Positions 1 to 11,609 of a DNA stretch of 64,000 nt are shown here, piece after piece. The translations under genes were made by a program, and so were the position numbers. Location of the stretch: contig NC_088326.1 in NCBI RefSeq assembly GCF_910592395.1, positions 10,607,001-10,671,000 of the forward strand. Reading direction: 5' to 3'. The stretch's first letter is position 1. Each line of letters starts with the position of its first letter. The notes beneath the pieces are model-generated. The model saw nothing but the letters and a program-made list of their open reading frames with translations. It had not been told where the DNA came from and did not search any database. The DNA is from Lineus longissimus (taxonomy: Eukaryota > Nemertea > Pilidiophora > Heteronemertea > Lineidae).

Positions 1-800
1 ATTATTAATGTCTTTGCAAAGGTTGGTTGTCGTTGGCCTAATTTACAAACTGTGTATCGAGTCATTTTATAAAAAGGTGCCGATACAAACATGTGTAAGG
101 AATTGATACAGAACTGAAGGTATAGTTTGGTTGTCTCATGACTTAACATGAAGAATGGAGCTTAATTGATTTAGGCCAAAACCGATGCGCCTAACAGATG
201 TTTTTGTACAAACAGACAGCTCCTTCGAACGGTAGTGTTGTGCAAAAACCTACACCGATAGTGTTGTGCCGGGATCAATGTCCTTCCTGTAACAGCTCTA
301 TCCGAGCGATGTTGGCCCCAGTGTTCTGTGAGATAACCTACACCGATAATGAGGTACCGGTGTCAATTTCCATAATCCTCTAACAGCGCTATCTGAGCGA
401 TGTTTGGCCCCGGTGTTGTTTCTAAACCGAAGAGAACCGAAAAGACATGGCCCATGTGTAGTGTTATTGTCAATGTATACGTTTATGTTTATGGCTGAGC
501 TGATTTATAAAGCATATGTAATGCTCATATCAGAAACGTTTTGATAATATGACATGGTTTACAACAAAGACAAAGTTTTGCTAAATGATGATCTGGTTTA
601 AACTGATCATCAGTTAGCTATCTGACGACTCCTAAAGCAATATGGCGTCGTTCACATATATAATTACATTGTAGTAACATCTGCTAAAGCTGCGATTATA
701 TAGAGTTCATGTTTTCACATGTAACGTGTCACTGTTCAATTTTCATGCGTGACATGAAGTACGAACAAGTCATTTCTAAAAAGTGGGCTACGTACGATTC

Positions 801-828
801 ACGACGTCACTTTTCACCCTGACGTCCT
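801..828 (+). promoter_or_regulatory. CRE-like elements upstream of TRIM-1
   Basis: Two ACGTCA/TGACGTC-type motifs lie close together (CGACGTCAC at 802-810, TGACGTCC at 820-827), about 840 bp before the TRIM start codon. They are conserved in the upstream flanks of U2, U5 and U7; in U5 the first has an extra GACGAC. They resemble CREB/ATF sites. No transcription start can be placed from sequence, so a promoter role is only a suggestion. Confidence 0.25.
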
Positions 829-993
829 GTTTTCAAGCCGAATTAAAGTTAACTCGTGAAAAGTAAATCATGACAAGTTACAACGTAAACCCGACCATGG
901 GAACATTTCCGAACTAGGCGATCGAGGGAACTTGACTCTTTATTTTAAAAAAAATATTGATTTATCGCCGAGACACGCCTAACATACAAACTA

Positions 994-1063
994 CAGTGAA
1001 ACGTCCCTTAGCGGACACCTCTCTATTAAGGACAATCTCTCTATTAAGGACACTAGTTCTGGG
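994..1063 (+). mobile_element. Pogo/Tigger-like terminal relic
   Basis: The sequence TA-CAGTGAAACGTCCCTTAGCGG, followed by repeated CTCTCTATTAAGGACA, resembles one terminus of pogo/Tigger-type elements (TA target, CAGT end, CTCTCTATTAAGGAC subterminal repeats). No matching opposite end is seen nearby, so it looks like a solo relic. The same relic sits at about 11968, 40795 and 56051, upstream of TRIM-2, TRIM-5 and TRIM-7, so it predates the duplications. A related CACCTCTCTAcTAAGGACAG stretch lies in the downstream flanks (about 5965). Confidence 0.4.
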
Positions 1064-1630
1064 AGTAAAAAAAGGGGAATATCGCCTACTCGATAAAAAG
1101 CAATGCCACCTTTTTTCGCCAACAGCCACTCTTGGCATCAAGGCGAGCAAGAATTTAACGGTCCGAAAATCCTGCACGACCGAATACTATTAATCAATGA
1201 CAAGAGTTTATCCATAAGAATCTAGCCAATCACGAGTTCAGAAGACAGAATCTAGCTGACTGAGTTTTCTTCTACCAGGTACATTTTCAATTTCTTAAAG
1301 GCCCGGAAAATGAAAAAGTTGGGTAAAACCACATGTCGTGCTGCATTCACTTTTAACAGATTAGCGCATTATACTCTGCAACTGAACAGTCCAAAGCGCT
1401 CCGGACCAAACCAAAGAGCACACATACTCTTGTGCAGTACTTTACTTGGCCATTTCAGAACAGTTGATGCCGTGGATCGAAGGAACACCCATCACCACTT
1501 TGAGACACGCTTAAACATTTAACCTCAGTTCGAGACCCGAGTTGTTTTATTTCTGATTTTCATTTTCAGTAATTTCTCCCCTACACTACATACAAGACAC
1601 TATGTGATACTAACGACACTCTCATGATTA

Positions 1631-1648
1631 TTTTTATTCTCTTCCCAG
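1631..1648 (+). other. Probable 5'UTR splice acceptor before TRIM start
   Basis: A pyrimidine-rich tract ending in CAG (TTTTATTCTCTTCCCAG) lies nine bases before the strong-context ATG at 1657 (CAAGATGG). It favours a 5'UTR intron and an MAAAP start over the upstream in-frame ATG at 1624, which would lie inside the intron. The same arrangement occurs at TRIM-2, TRIM-5 and TRIM-7. Another AG acceptor-like site is at about 1569. Confidence 0.55.
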
Positions 1649-1656
1649 AATTCAAG

Positions 1657-3495
1657 ATGGCCGCCGCCCCTGCCGACAGCAGCTTGAGCAGTGAATTAGA
1701 GTGTGCCATCTGCTCCGATCAACTGAAACAGCCGAAGTATATCGGTTCCTGCAACCACACATTCTGCAAGGAGTGCATCGATAAGTATTGGGTCTCCCTT
1801 GAGAAGCGGAGAACAATTCCTTGTCCACAATGCCGCGAAGAATGCCCAATCCCGTCAAATGGCGTGGATGACCTGAAGGATAACTTCATGGTAACCAACA
1901 TCATAGAGACATATCGAAAGCAACAACAGAAAGCTGCACTTCTCACGGAAATCAAATGTACCTTGTGTCGGAATGGAGCGTCCTGTTTTTGCAAAGATTG
2001 TGATTTAAAATTATGTCCTGAATGCAAACGAAACCATGACCGTAACCCCCAAAATCATGACCACCACTTATTTGGTCTCTGCCGCTCCCATGGCAATGGA
2101 TTGTTGTTTTTCTGCAATCCTTGCAAACAGGCTGTCTGTGGTGTCTGCAGATTATCTGATCACAAAGACTGTGTCCACGAGGTGACACCAAGCCGTCAAG
2201 TTGCTATCAACTTAATATCAAGAATCCAAGCCTGTTCGGCTGAACTAGAAGACGCGATTAGGACTCAACTTGGAAACCAAGAAACGAAACTGTCGGGGCT
2301 TCGTGACATTGTCCAGCAACAGTCGACTTCCGCTGAAAAGCAAGCGACTGTCGGTACCGAAAATAACATAGCTAAGAATAGGAAAGACATCCGGGATCAC
2401 CAGGCAAAGAGTCAAACGATACAAAAGAAAATCGATATCTTATTGAAGGAAAAGGAGAAGGAGGATGAAATTACAAAGCAACTCGTCAAAGACGTAGACA
2501 AACTCGAGAAAGAGAAGGCAAAAATCATCGCAAGCGTCAGAGAGAAGTTCACCAAATCATCTGAGAAGATCAACCTACGTCTTCGATCCCTTGAGACCCG
2601 TAGGCAAGAAATGAAAACAAAAATAGAGCAGGGCCGAGCAGTAGGATCTACCAAGATCACCATTGATACCGAGAGCATTGCTAACCTGACCAGTATCAGT
2701 CAGGAACTCGTGGACTTAGTCGGTGCTTTAAGGGACAGTGACACTGTGGCTGTGATAGAGGAAGTCACGAGATCGATCGGTAAAACAAAGCGGGATTTCC
2801 GACAATTGAAGAAGGTGTGTAACTTTACCTTTCCAGGAAATCGGCCGTGTGCGGGAGTTCTCCGATTGAAGCATCTACCTGACTCTCGCCTTGCTACATT
2901 AGCCCGCTCTAGTGGTGGTTGGGCGGACACGATTTACTTCCATGACGAAGTATCTTCTTCACTGACGGGCACAATCACAGAGGGAGTTTACCCTGCTATT
3001 GACATGGCCTTCACATCCACTGGTGAAGTAGTAGTGGCAAGACATGAAAAGCCGCCCATTGGAGTGTTCAAGCCTGCCACTGGTGCAAACCGTGATATTA
3101 ACATTACCCATGATGGGGAGGTGATTGATGAGGTGTGGTCGGTTGAGACTGATGAGTCTGACAACATGTTTGCCTTAATTTCTTTCAATAATTCACGTCT
3201 TCTTGTTGTGAAACCGAATGGCACCGTCATTCAGTGTATTAGGTTCCCTGGACGTCCTTACTGTATGGGTTTCTGTTCACTGAATAGAACCCTATACATC
3301 GCTGTTGGTGACAGGATCCTGAGGTTTCACTGGAGTAATAACATCCTTGAAGAGATCTCATCATGTTCACACGGCGTGAAAGGATTCTGTTGCTGTGATG
3401 TTTGTATTGGTAGTGGTGGCGAGGTGTTGGTGGCTGGTTGGATGGGGAATGGTGATAGCGTTATCTACCAGGTGACAGAAGGAGCAGATGAGTAG
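1657..3495 (+). CDS. TRIM-1: RING/B-box/coiled-coil/propeller protein, C-terminally truncated
   Basis: Probable E3 ubiquitin ligase of the TRIM family, 612 codons. A C3HC4 RING is near residues 16-59 (C16, C19, C32, H34, C37, C40, C56, C59). B-box 1 is at about 101-137 and B-box 2 at about 142-174 (C-x2-H ... C-x2-C ... C-x2-C ... H-x4-H). A Lys/Glu-rich coiled coil spans about 185-330. From about 400 there is an NHL-like beta-propeller built of repeats such as GEVVVAR and NRTLYIA. A TAG at 3493-3495 replaces a GAG found in TRIM-5 and TRIM-7 and removes the last 45 residues; the frame stays open to a TAA at 3628-3630. Loss of the closing propeller strand may destabilise it, so this may be a young pseudogene. 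RING to coiled coil is identical to TRIM-7. Family and fold are clear; substrate and role are unknown. Confidence 0.85.
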   Translation: MAAAPADSSLSSELECAICSDQLKQPKYIGSCNHTFCKECIDKYWVSLEKRRTIPCPQCREECPIPSNGVDDLKDNFMVTNIIETYRKQQQKAALLTEIKCTLCRNGASCFCKDCDLKLCPECKRNHDRNPQNHDHHLFGLCRSHGNGLLFFCNPCKQAVCGVCRLSDHKDCVHEVTPSRQVAINLISRIQACSAELEDAIRTQLGNQETKLSGLRDIVQQQSTSAEKQATVGTENNIAKNRKDIRDHQAKSQTIQKKIDILLKEKEKEDEITKQLVKDVDKLEKEKAKIIASVREKFTKSSEKINLRLRSLETRRQEMKTKIEQGRAVGSTKITIDTESIANLTSISQELVDLVGALRDSDTVAVIEEVTRSIGKTKRDFRQLKKVCNFTFPGNRPCAGVLRLKHLPDSRLATLARSSGGWADTIYFHDEVSSSLTGTITEGVYPAIDMAFTSTGEVVVARHEKPPIGVFKPATGANRDINITHDGEVIDEVWSVETDESDNMFALISFNNSRLLVVKPNGTVIQCIRFPGRPYCMGFCSLNRTLYIAVGDRILRFHWSNNILEEISSCSHGVKGFCCCDVCIGSGGEVLVAGWMGNGDSVIYQVTEGADE

Positions 3496-3630
3496 GACAT
3501 GGTATGGAGGGAGATAGAGTATCAAGATGGTGTGAAGAGAACAGGTCGTTCCTCGCCACATATCTGCATCAATGATGATCATCTCTGGCTTACATATAAT
3601 AACAAGCTTGAAAAGGTCAAGTTGGTTTAA

Positions 3631-6280
3631 ATATTGGGCGTATGTAGACCTACATTTTTGTGTTGACACCACCCTACAGTCTTAGATAACATAAGAAGCA
3701 TTCATGTACCAGGATCGGATCTAGCGGGATACAACGTCTTCGAAAAACCTGTTCGTCATACAGATTTAGACGCTTTTGTGACACAATCTGGTGTTAAATT
3801 GCCAAAAAGTTAAAAACGGCCCCGGATACCATTAGATGGATAAGAAATGTTGAGTAAATTGGATAGATATTTGTCATGTAATAATTGTGCGATAGAAGTA
3901 CTGGTAGACGTTGTTTGGCACCATTACGACATTAGGTCCATGTTCATAGTTACAGCCAAAATGCGTTTTTTCCTATGATGCATGCAGTACAGCTTCCTCT
4001 TTTTAAAATTCTTTGAAATTGTCATTGGTATAAGATCATATGATATTGGAAAATATCTTCTTAGCGTATTTTATGATGGGATTTATTGATATACTATTGG
4101 TTTATTGGGACTGGGGGTAACTATATACCTTAGATCTAGCAAATCTTCCTCCCTTACTCGTCATGTTGGAAAAAATGCGCCGTTTTATGCATCGATTTAC
4201 GTGTAACTTTGTATTGCTATATCAAGAGACAACCCCATACGGTGTCCTCCAAAACTATCAGCCAAAACCGTTGGCGAAGCTCAAGCATGAGAAGACCACA
4301 AATGCGGCTCTGACTCTTCAGTAAGGAAATCACATGACAACATCATTCCAGCACGATGAACATCGGCAACTGGTCACCCATTTGATCGGCTGGATTCGTT
4401 TATTTCCCACCAAATGACGACACTCGCGTCAATGCAGCTGAGTACGTCCTCATCTGACAAGAGCCAGATGTCTGGGCGCTTATGTTCAAAACAATTTCAC
4501 TAACACTGATGGACTCTTTAAATTTACTTCACATAAATGAAAGTGATTGCGCCAAGTGACTTGTGATTAAACAGAGAGCATTTCAGGTAATTGACTATTT
4601 GTAAGACTCTGGTTGACACTGGTGTTAGTGACAAAACTTGTTTTGAACACCCAGGCCCACGAGACAAAATAGAGAAGACAGGCATGTTGAAACGGATAAT
4701 AATGTGTTATGTGTTATGGCTGTGCCCAGTACAACACCTTGTCAATAGATGTCGTATCCAGCCATGCCTTGATGACAGCTATTCCAGATCATAAAGAAAT
4801 TTGTTATTTACCATTGTCCATTGGCTACACAATAAATACATCGCAAGCTAATGCGACACAATATCGTCTTTTACGGGACGTAAAGGGTGTATTGTACGTG
4901 CCTTGCATAATTCAATCAAGTAGTGTAAATCACTGATGTGTATCAAGATACCCTAGTGAAGACACCTTTCGGTGTTCTTAATAAATCTAAGCCTATGCTG
5001 TTGTCATTCAATAGCCAACCATGAAGACATATCTGATGTCAATGCATGTTCAACAAGGCATAGCAAATTTCAATTTCTGTGTTGGGCCAAACAATGAAAG
5101 GCCTACGTATCCAACCGACGTCACAAATGAGATTGAAAAGAAACGAAACCGACTCCTTCGGTGAGAGAGAAAAGCTTAGGCGAAGAAGCATAGATTGATG
5201 ACCCAAATATTGCCTCGCCCTTCTCAACCAGGAACTTCAAATAGCTAAAGCAAACTCGTGATAGTACATGATAGGAAGAAGGAGGTCGCAATCTTGACTC
5301 TCAAAGTTTGACATCGCTACAAGGCTGGAAAGAGTAAAGATATAGGTATAGCTCCGGAGCTGCTTACTGGCCCTCGGCTGATGTTGTCTTCTTCGTAGAG
5401 TGAACGTGAGACAAGAAAATGATCATCCACCACTGACACGCTCCTCAGGTAGGATCACTTTACGAGAACAATTTGGACCAATCGATTTCTGTTTCCCCTC
5501 TTGAAGCTTTCATTCATGATTGCCTTTCGGCCAAAAACTGTCGGCTATCTTTTTTAATAAACCATCATCCAAACACAGTAATGTCCGATTCCACCAAAAC
5601 GTTTTATAGCTGCGGTCATCGCCACGATGGAACCATTTTCAGCCCAGCGGTAACTGTAGTATTTGGTCAAAAGACGCCATACGCACCCGCATTTTAATTA
5701 CCAAATAAACGCTTGAGCCAAACGCACTGTGGCGCAGTGGCGACTTGCGCAGGAAACCCTTACCACTCTGATATACCCCCCCCCCCCCCAACACATTCTT
5801 CTCTAATTATCTTCTGATATACATACCTTCCAAACCTCAAGCCGCCTAGTTTTCTTCTAACCTTCTAAGGCTTACATCAACCTTTCACCTCTCAACGAAC
5901 AATTTGGTGACAAGGACACCCTCAATAAAAACAATGATTATCGTCCAAAGGTGGTCATCAGGACACCTCTCTACTAAGGACAGCAGGGTATCCTTGATAA
6001 AGAGGATTAGAAAGTGTGTCATATGACTTTAGCTATCATTAGTTGGGATTCGATATATCGTTTTTACCGTTTGTATTGAATACATGTATGTTGATTTGGT
6101 GGAGGTTCTTACACTCTTAACCATAAACAACATCAAAAGAAGGATTTCCTACTGTCATTTGAATGCAGTGTTGACAATGTTGTGCTTATTTCTAAACGCA
6201 CGGGATATCTATATATGTTTTATATATTGAATATATCTTAATAGTATAAATATGGGACAGTTTTACGACAAATTGTGCTC
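3631..6280 (+). repeat. Downstream flank of unit U1
   Basis: Non-coding unit sequence matching 58688-61312 at roughly 98% by eye. It contains AATAAA-type sites (about 4827, 4980, 5560, 5706), any of which might serve TRIM polyadenylation, and a poly-C run. The small open frames here, for example 4709-4936 and 5473-5697, recur in other units with frameshifts, so I do not call them genes. Confidence 0.75.
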
Positions 6281-7328
6281 ATTATTAATGTCACAAAGGT
6301 TGGTTGTCGTTGGCCTAATTTAAAAACTGTGTATCGAGTCTTTTTATAAAAAGGTCCCGATACAAACATGTGTAAGGAATCGATACAGAACTGAAGGTAT
6401 AGGTTGGTTGTCTCATGACTTAACATGAAGAATGGAGCTGAATTGATTTAGGCCAAAACCAATGCGTCTCGCAGAGGTTTTTGTACAAACAGACAGCTCC
6501 TTCGAACGGTAGTGTTGTGCGACAACCTACACCGACAGTGTTGTACCGGTATGAATGTCCTTCCTCTAACAGCTCTATCCAAGCGATGTTGGCCCCATGG
6601 TTCTGTGAGATAACCTACACCGATACTGAGGTACCGGTGTCAATTTTAATAATCCTCTAACAGCTCTATCTGAGCGATGTTTGGCCCTGGTGTTGTATCT
6701 AAACCGAAGAGAACCGAAAAGACATGGCCCATGTGTAGTGTTATTGTCAATGTATACGTTTATGTCCATGGCTAAGCTGATTTATGAAGCATATATAATG
6801 CTCAAATCAGAAGCGTTTTGATAAAATGACATGGTTTACAACAAAAACAAAGTGTTGCTAAATGATGATCTGGTTTATACTGATCATCAGTTAGTTATCT
6901 GACGACTCCTAAAGCAATATGGCGTCGTTCACACATATAATTACATTGTAGTAACATCTCCTAAAGCTGCGATTATATAGAATTCACGTTTTCACATGTA
7001 ACGTGTCACTGTTCACTTTTCATGCGTGACATGAAGTACGAACAAGTCATTTCTAAAAAGTGGGCTACATACGATTCACGACGTCACTTTTCACCCTAAC
7101 GTCCTGGGGCCGGTTGCACAAAAGTTATGGTGATAAAAGTATGTTAGTTTATCTTTTTATGTTAAAGTCCCTAACTTAGCGTTAGCTAACATAACGCTAA
7201 AATTGAGTTTCACAAATCAATGTTAGGCCCAATGTTAACTAACGCTACTTTTAAGTAAATCAATGTTAGTTGCTAGGGACATTTCCCATAATGCATTTGG
7301 TCCTCATATTGAAAGCAAGACATGCAAG

Positions 7329-9701
7329 ATGGCTGCCTCCATAGAGAATCATTCATCTCAAAAGACAAAAAGGGAGAGAAAACCAAATTTTTCACACTCA
7401 GAAGCCGAAGTTTTAGCCGATGTTGTCATAAATGAACTTGGGATCTTGCGATCCAAGTTTTCGTCAGATGTGACAAACAAAATGAAAAAAAACAAATGGG
7501 ATGAAATTGCCCTAATGGTTAGTTCCTTGGGAGTGGCCACAAGGACCGGGGATAACTGCAGGGAAAAATGGAACCAGCAGCTTTCAAAGGCGAAAGAGAT
7601 CCATTCCCTGCAGCAAAAACACCAGAGAGGGACTGGCGGAGGGGGAAAGATGCCACAGGCCGACCCTACACTGCAGAGAATAATAGAAACATTCGAAAAA
7701 GACGCAGCATTCAGAGGCATCACTGGTGGATTTGAGTCTGCAGGTAGGTACACCAGGCTCCGATTTAGCCTAATTAGGCCATAAAACGCTATCTACTTCT
7801 ACCAGCATATATTTCTGAACATAGGCCTAAGCCTTACATAGGTCTAGATTTCATAGCCTGATGTCAATCTTCAAAAACATTGGTGGAATTAAGCTCAACT
7901 CGGCCCTACCCTGGCTAAGTTCAAAGTATGTCGTCTGGTCCCTGCATCGATATTGGCACTCTGCCAGCCATTTCTGTTGGACTTCCTGTGTGTATAGCGA
8001 CCATGTGTACATGCTGACATGACAGTGCATGCATGCATTTTTCAAGCGGCCGAAAGTACAGCTTTTCATGACCGTCACTTAGAAATAGTACCATAGTAGT
8101 TGACTTCATAGCTCTATAAATCAAATTCATCAGCAGATAAGGTAGTTGAACTGCACAAAAGTACAGAAAATGTGGTTATTCGCTGCTCCAAATACGCGCT
8201 TGCAAATTTCCCGACTCCATATTTCTAAACGCACTGAGCATGCCCAGTAAGTGTATGGAACGCAAAGTTTGCAAATAGTACTATACAGGGTGAAACAGAA
8301 ATAAGTTCCAATATAAATATTTTGTTAATACTTTTAATTTATTCAATAAGTCATGCATCATGATGCATGTGAATTACCTCAAAGAATTAACAAAATGATC
8401 GCAATTGTACACATTAGGCCTATTGTTAAGCTGACATCACCCTGTTTTAATGGAATATCATAGAAATTTGGATTTTCAATGGATTTAATTAGAATTTATT
8501 GATTTTTCCCGCCAATTTATGTGATTCATTCCCTTTAAACTTTAAAACTTTCATTTGTTAATATTTTCAGTAACCACACCTATAAAGGCTACAGCAGCAG
8601 TCTCCCTCCCTGCTACATTACCTGATCTGGCTGGTTGGACTCCTGGTAAGTTTAATTTAAAGGTGCTGGAAGCTCGATGATAAATATGCCCATGTCAATT
8701 TAGAGCCGAGTATTTCTTAGACTATGATACATTACATTGGTACCGGTATACAATGGAAGAAATACAAGTAGGCCTACTGAGAAACAGAAAGCGACTGTAG
8801 TGACCCGGTTAGACATCATGCGTCTTTAATTTAGAAATAGTAAAATTATTTTTTATGATAATTTCATTTAATTTTTCAGTAAATCAAGCTGCAGATGTTG
8901 ATGTCGACTGCTCAGATGCAGTGGTTGTGGCAACCTTTGATCGTCAACCACACGAAACACACATAGAGGGAGCCACAATAATTCTTGGTATGCTATTAGA
9001 TACAGGTTCGGTCTTTCAGTAGGCTATCAGGCCCGGGGTCTAATACTGTATCGATGCTGATAGCCTGGCCCACACCTCATATATCAAGGCATTTGCATTT
9101 TGGATATTTGAATCTATATTTGCCAGAGTTTTGGTTGCAAAACATTTTGTGACCTTTCGTGATTTGATATTTATCATCATATAGGCCGAACTGTCATTTT
9201 TATTCTAGATTCTCAACAGACGATGACAGCCACTGCAATGACTGCCCCAAAATCTCCAGCCAAAAAGAAGGCCAAACTGTGCAAAATCACTGGTGAGTAG
9301 TTGGGACTCTAGAATGGCGAAAGCCTTTCTTGATTTTAAGCAGTCCCTACATGAATCAATCAAATGTGCTAAAATGAGCTCTGGCCGTTCACAAAGTGAC
9401 AAAATTGAAGTGCTTTGTGATCCATTTAACCCGTCATAATTTGTTTCATTCTCTCCGAGGTGCCAGGAAAGCACATGCGAAGGGTCTGCTGACAGACGCC
9501 ATGTGCCGACAGAAGACTCAGCAGGATGTATTTAACATGCAGCTTGAGGTCCTTGAGGCAACTCTTGTTACGCAGAAGGCCACAACACGTACTCAGGAAG
9601 TTCTTCAGAAAGAGGCTGGCCTTCGAATAGAAAAGCTACAGCTGGAGATTGCTCTGCTGAAGGAAAAGGAGTTCTTGGGTCTGTCGGGCATTGAACTGTA
9701 A
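7329..9701 (+). CDS. Harbinger Myb/SANT-like accessory protein, five exons
   Basis: Predicted join 7329-7743, 8571-8645, 8880-8987, 9209-9292, 9460-9701, giving 307 residues. Every intron begins GT and ends AG, all are in phase 1, and the spliced frame is open throughout, which supports the model. Residues about 20-95 form a Myb/SANT-like (Myb_DNA-bind_5 type) domain with NFSHSEAEVL, KNKWDEIA and CREKWNQQL. Exon 4 encodes a basic stretch (PKSPAKKKAKLCK) that looks like a nuclear signal. Exon 5 encodes a leucine-rich coiled coil near the C terminus. In animal Harbinger elements the second protein binds DNA and helps bring the transposase to the nucleus and to the ends; that role is inferred from the family. 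The start at 7329 has context AAGATGG; an in-frame ATG-less extension to 7263 also exists. It resembles the origin of vertebrate NAIF1-type proteins. Confidence 0.85.
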
Positions 9702-9997
9702 ATTTATGTGTAAATAGTATCTATGTTTATAGGATTTGAATTTTTTAGATATTAAATATATTAAATAGTAAATATATAGTAAATATCAAGTTATTTAAAA
9801 CACAAAGGGAATGTATCAAAATTAGAAGCTACATTGTCAGTGACATGATGAAAATGTTATGGTATATTTCTTACGCGAGTGTTGATTATGCAATACATAA
9901 GTTATAGTTTTTAAGTTTGAAATTGGAAAATTCACTGGCTGTAGCTTCCACTGTTTTGATATATCCCCTCACTCAGGTTGCAGTGGATCACAGTCAA
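9702..9997. other. Harbinger intergenic spacer
   Basis: This AT-rich stretch separates the two converging genes. I see no gene, only AT-rich sequence that could hold polyadenylation signals for both (ATTAAATATATTAAATAG near 9752). Confidence 0.5.
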
Positions 9998-11609
9998 TTA
10001 AGCAAAGTAGCGATTGGCGAGGTAGTCCCTGTAAACACTGCCAGAGTTTGGGCCAGCATACTCCTCATCATCATCTTCATCATCTTCTTCGTCATCACTG
10101 TCGTCGTCTTCTGGCCGCGGGTCACGTTCTCCTCTCATCTTTGCAATATTATGCAGGACAAAACAGGCAGAGATGATCTTAACTACACGGTCTGGCTGCA
10201 TACGAATCTCCCCATGGAGAACATGGAACCTCCTCTTTAACACTCCAAAGGCATGTTCTATCCTCACTCTTGTGGCACATAACGAAGTGTTCAATCTCTG
10301 CTGGGCTTCTGTTGTGGGTGCTCCGTACGGGACGATGAGATACGGCGTACAAGGGTATCCACTATCTCCTAGCAACAGTCCATCTTCACCTCTGGGGTTT
10401 GTCAGTTCCAGGTGCTCTTTAAGGTCACTGTTCCTCCAAATAAAGGCATCATGGGTTGCCCCTGGCCAACGTGCAACTACATTGGTGAATTTTCCTGAAA
10501 AGGAAATGTATCATTTTAGTTAGGAGGGCTATTGATCATTATTACACGACCACTCCGTATTTTATTATATTCAACATATTTCAGCATCAACAAGTTTCTA
10601 TGCAATTAACGATGAAAAAATACAAAAACTATGCGTATTCTATCTTTATGAGCAACAGTGTACAAGAGATAATTTTTGCATAAATGGCATTCCATATGTT
10701 TTGTTGGTCAGGCAATCATGGAATTGGTCAACGTTCGTTTACCAAAAAAGGCATGTCAGTCATGGTGCATGTCATGATGTCGAGGATGTGGCGCTTGTTG
10801 TGATATCATGGATATTGGCCCTAGTATTTAGCATGTTTTCAGGTATAATTATAAAAGTAATTACCCTTATCGTCAACCACTGCTTGCACGTTGATGGAGT
10901 GATATCCCTTCCTGTTTACAAAAGATGCTTCGTAGGCTGGAGCTGGAGGAACTTGCGCGGGTTGTTCTGCTTCTTCCATGGCTTCGCCTTCGCGATCTGC
11001 AGGCATGGGCAGTGCAGGTGCATGTGCAGGATCAGGAGCATGTAGGCCTATCTGGTCATCTCGCATCTCCTGGTCATTCTCAGCAGCATTGGCTGGTTCT
11101 GGGATGTGATCAGCATCAGGACGTGGCTCACTGGGGCATATTATTCTGATGTGCGTGCCGTCGATGCATCCCAATACTTTGGGAAAATGTGAGATCCCAT
11201 AGAATCCAGCTTGAATTCGACGCCTCTCCTCCACCGACTTGGGCCACACAATAAAATCGTCCCGTGCAGCATCTAACAGGCCAGCCACCCTGTGCACCAC
11301 ACGACTTACACTAGCTTTGTCTACACCGAAAGTGTCCCCAATAACTTCAAAGAAAGCTCCAGATGCAAAATAACGGAGAGCAATCAAGACTTGCACCTCA
11401 GGCGAAATTGCATGGCTTCTGTTGGTCGCACTTTCAATGTCCTCCCTGAGCATATCAACTATCAAAACAATGGTTTCTCTGCAAAAACGGTATCTTTTAA
11501 AATTTTTTTTGTCATTGAAGAACTCCAAGTGGTTGATTCTTTCTCTAAAATGCCGTGGAGCTTGAAAAAATGGCTGGAAAGCCACAAACAGGGCCTGATT
11601 GTCCACCAT
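9998..11609 (-). CDS. PIF/Harbinger DDE transposase, two exons
   Basis: Predicted complement of join(9998-10494, 10866... with exact exon edge 10865-11609), 413 residues. The intron 10495-10864 starts GTAATT and ends TTTTCAG on the minus strand. The fused frame reads DDKG-KFTNVVARWPGATHDAF, the expected family sequence. A helix-turn-helix lies near 85-108. Catalytic residues are all present: D150 in GCIDGTHIRI, D292 in LLGDSGY, and E328 in RIEHAFGVLKRRF. Unusual is a roughly 64-residue Pro/Ala/acidic insert (about 161-224) between the first Asp and the conserved EASFVNRKGYHSINVQ. The C-terminal tail (about 375-393) is strongly acidic. It would excise and insert the element with the Myb-like partner. 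It looks intact; activity is untested. Confidence 0.88.

Larger units (their letters stand above)
1..6280 (+). repeat. TRIM duplication unit U1
   Basis: The window opens inside a segmental duplication unit. Positions 1-1623 align without a length change to 55058-56680, with only about four substitutions seen by eye. The unit holds an upstream flank (1-1648), the TRIM-1 gene, and a downstream flank (3631-6280) that recurs after TRIM-2, TRIM-5 and TRIM-7. The flanks hold no convincing gene: their short open frames carry stops or indels in other copies, and some are open on both strands. The downstream flank has a poly-C tract at 5776-5789 and ends in an AT-rich stretch just before the next unit starts at 6281. 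Confidence 0.9.

Noticed and set aside
957-1193. A frame conserved upstream of four TRIM genes (YRRDTPNIQTTVKRPLADTS...), open on both strands.
   Set aside because: Conservation is explained by recent duplication; the sequence matches pogo-type terminal repeats (CTCTCTATTAAGGACA) and both strands are open, so it is not evidence of coding.
1310-1522. 70-codon frame upstream of each TRIM (starts MKKLGKTTCRAAFTF).
   Set aside because: Present only as part of the duplicated flank, with no family features and a position consistent with 5'UTR or intron.
1624-1656. Upstream in-frame ATG as the TRIM start (MIIFILFPEFK).
   Set aside because: This segment is a pyrimidine-rich splice acceptor tract; the ATG at 1657 has a strong context and gives the usual short lead into the RING.
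9396-9459. Upstream extension of the last Harbinger Myb-gene exon frame (VIHLTRHNLFHSLRGAR).
   Set aside because: An acceptor at 9458-9459 joins in phase with the four earlier exons, so the bases before it are intron.
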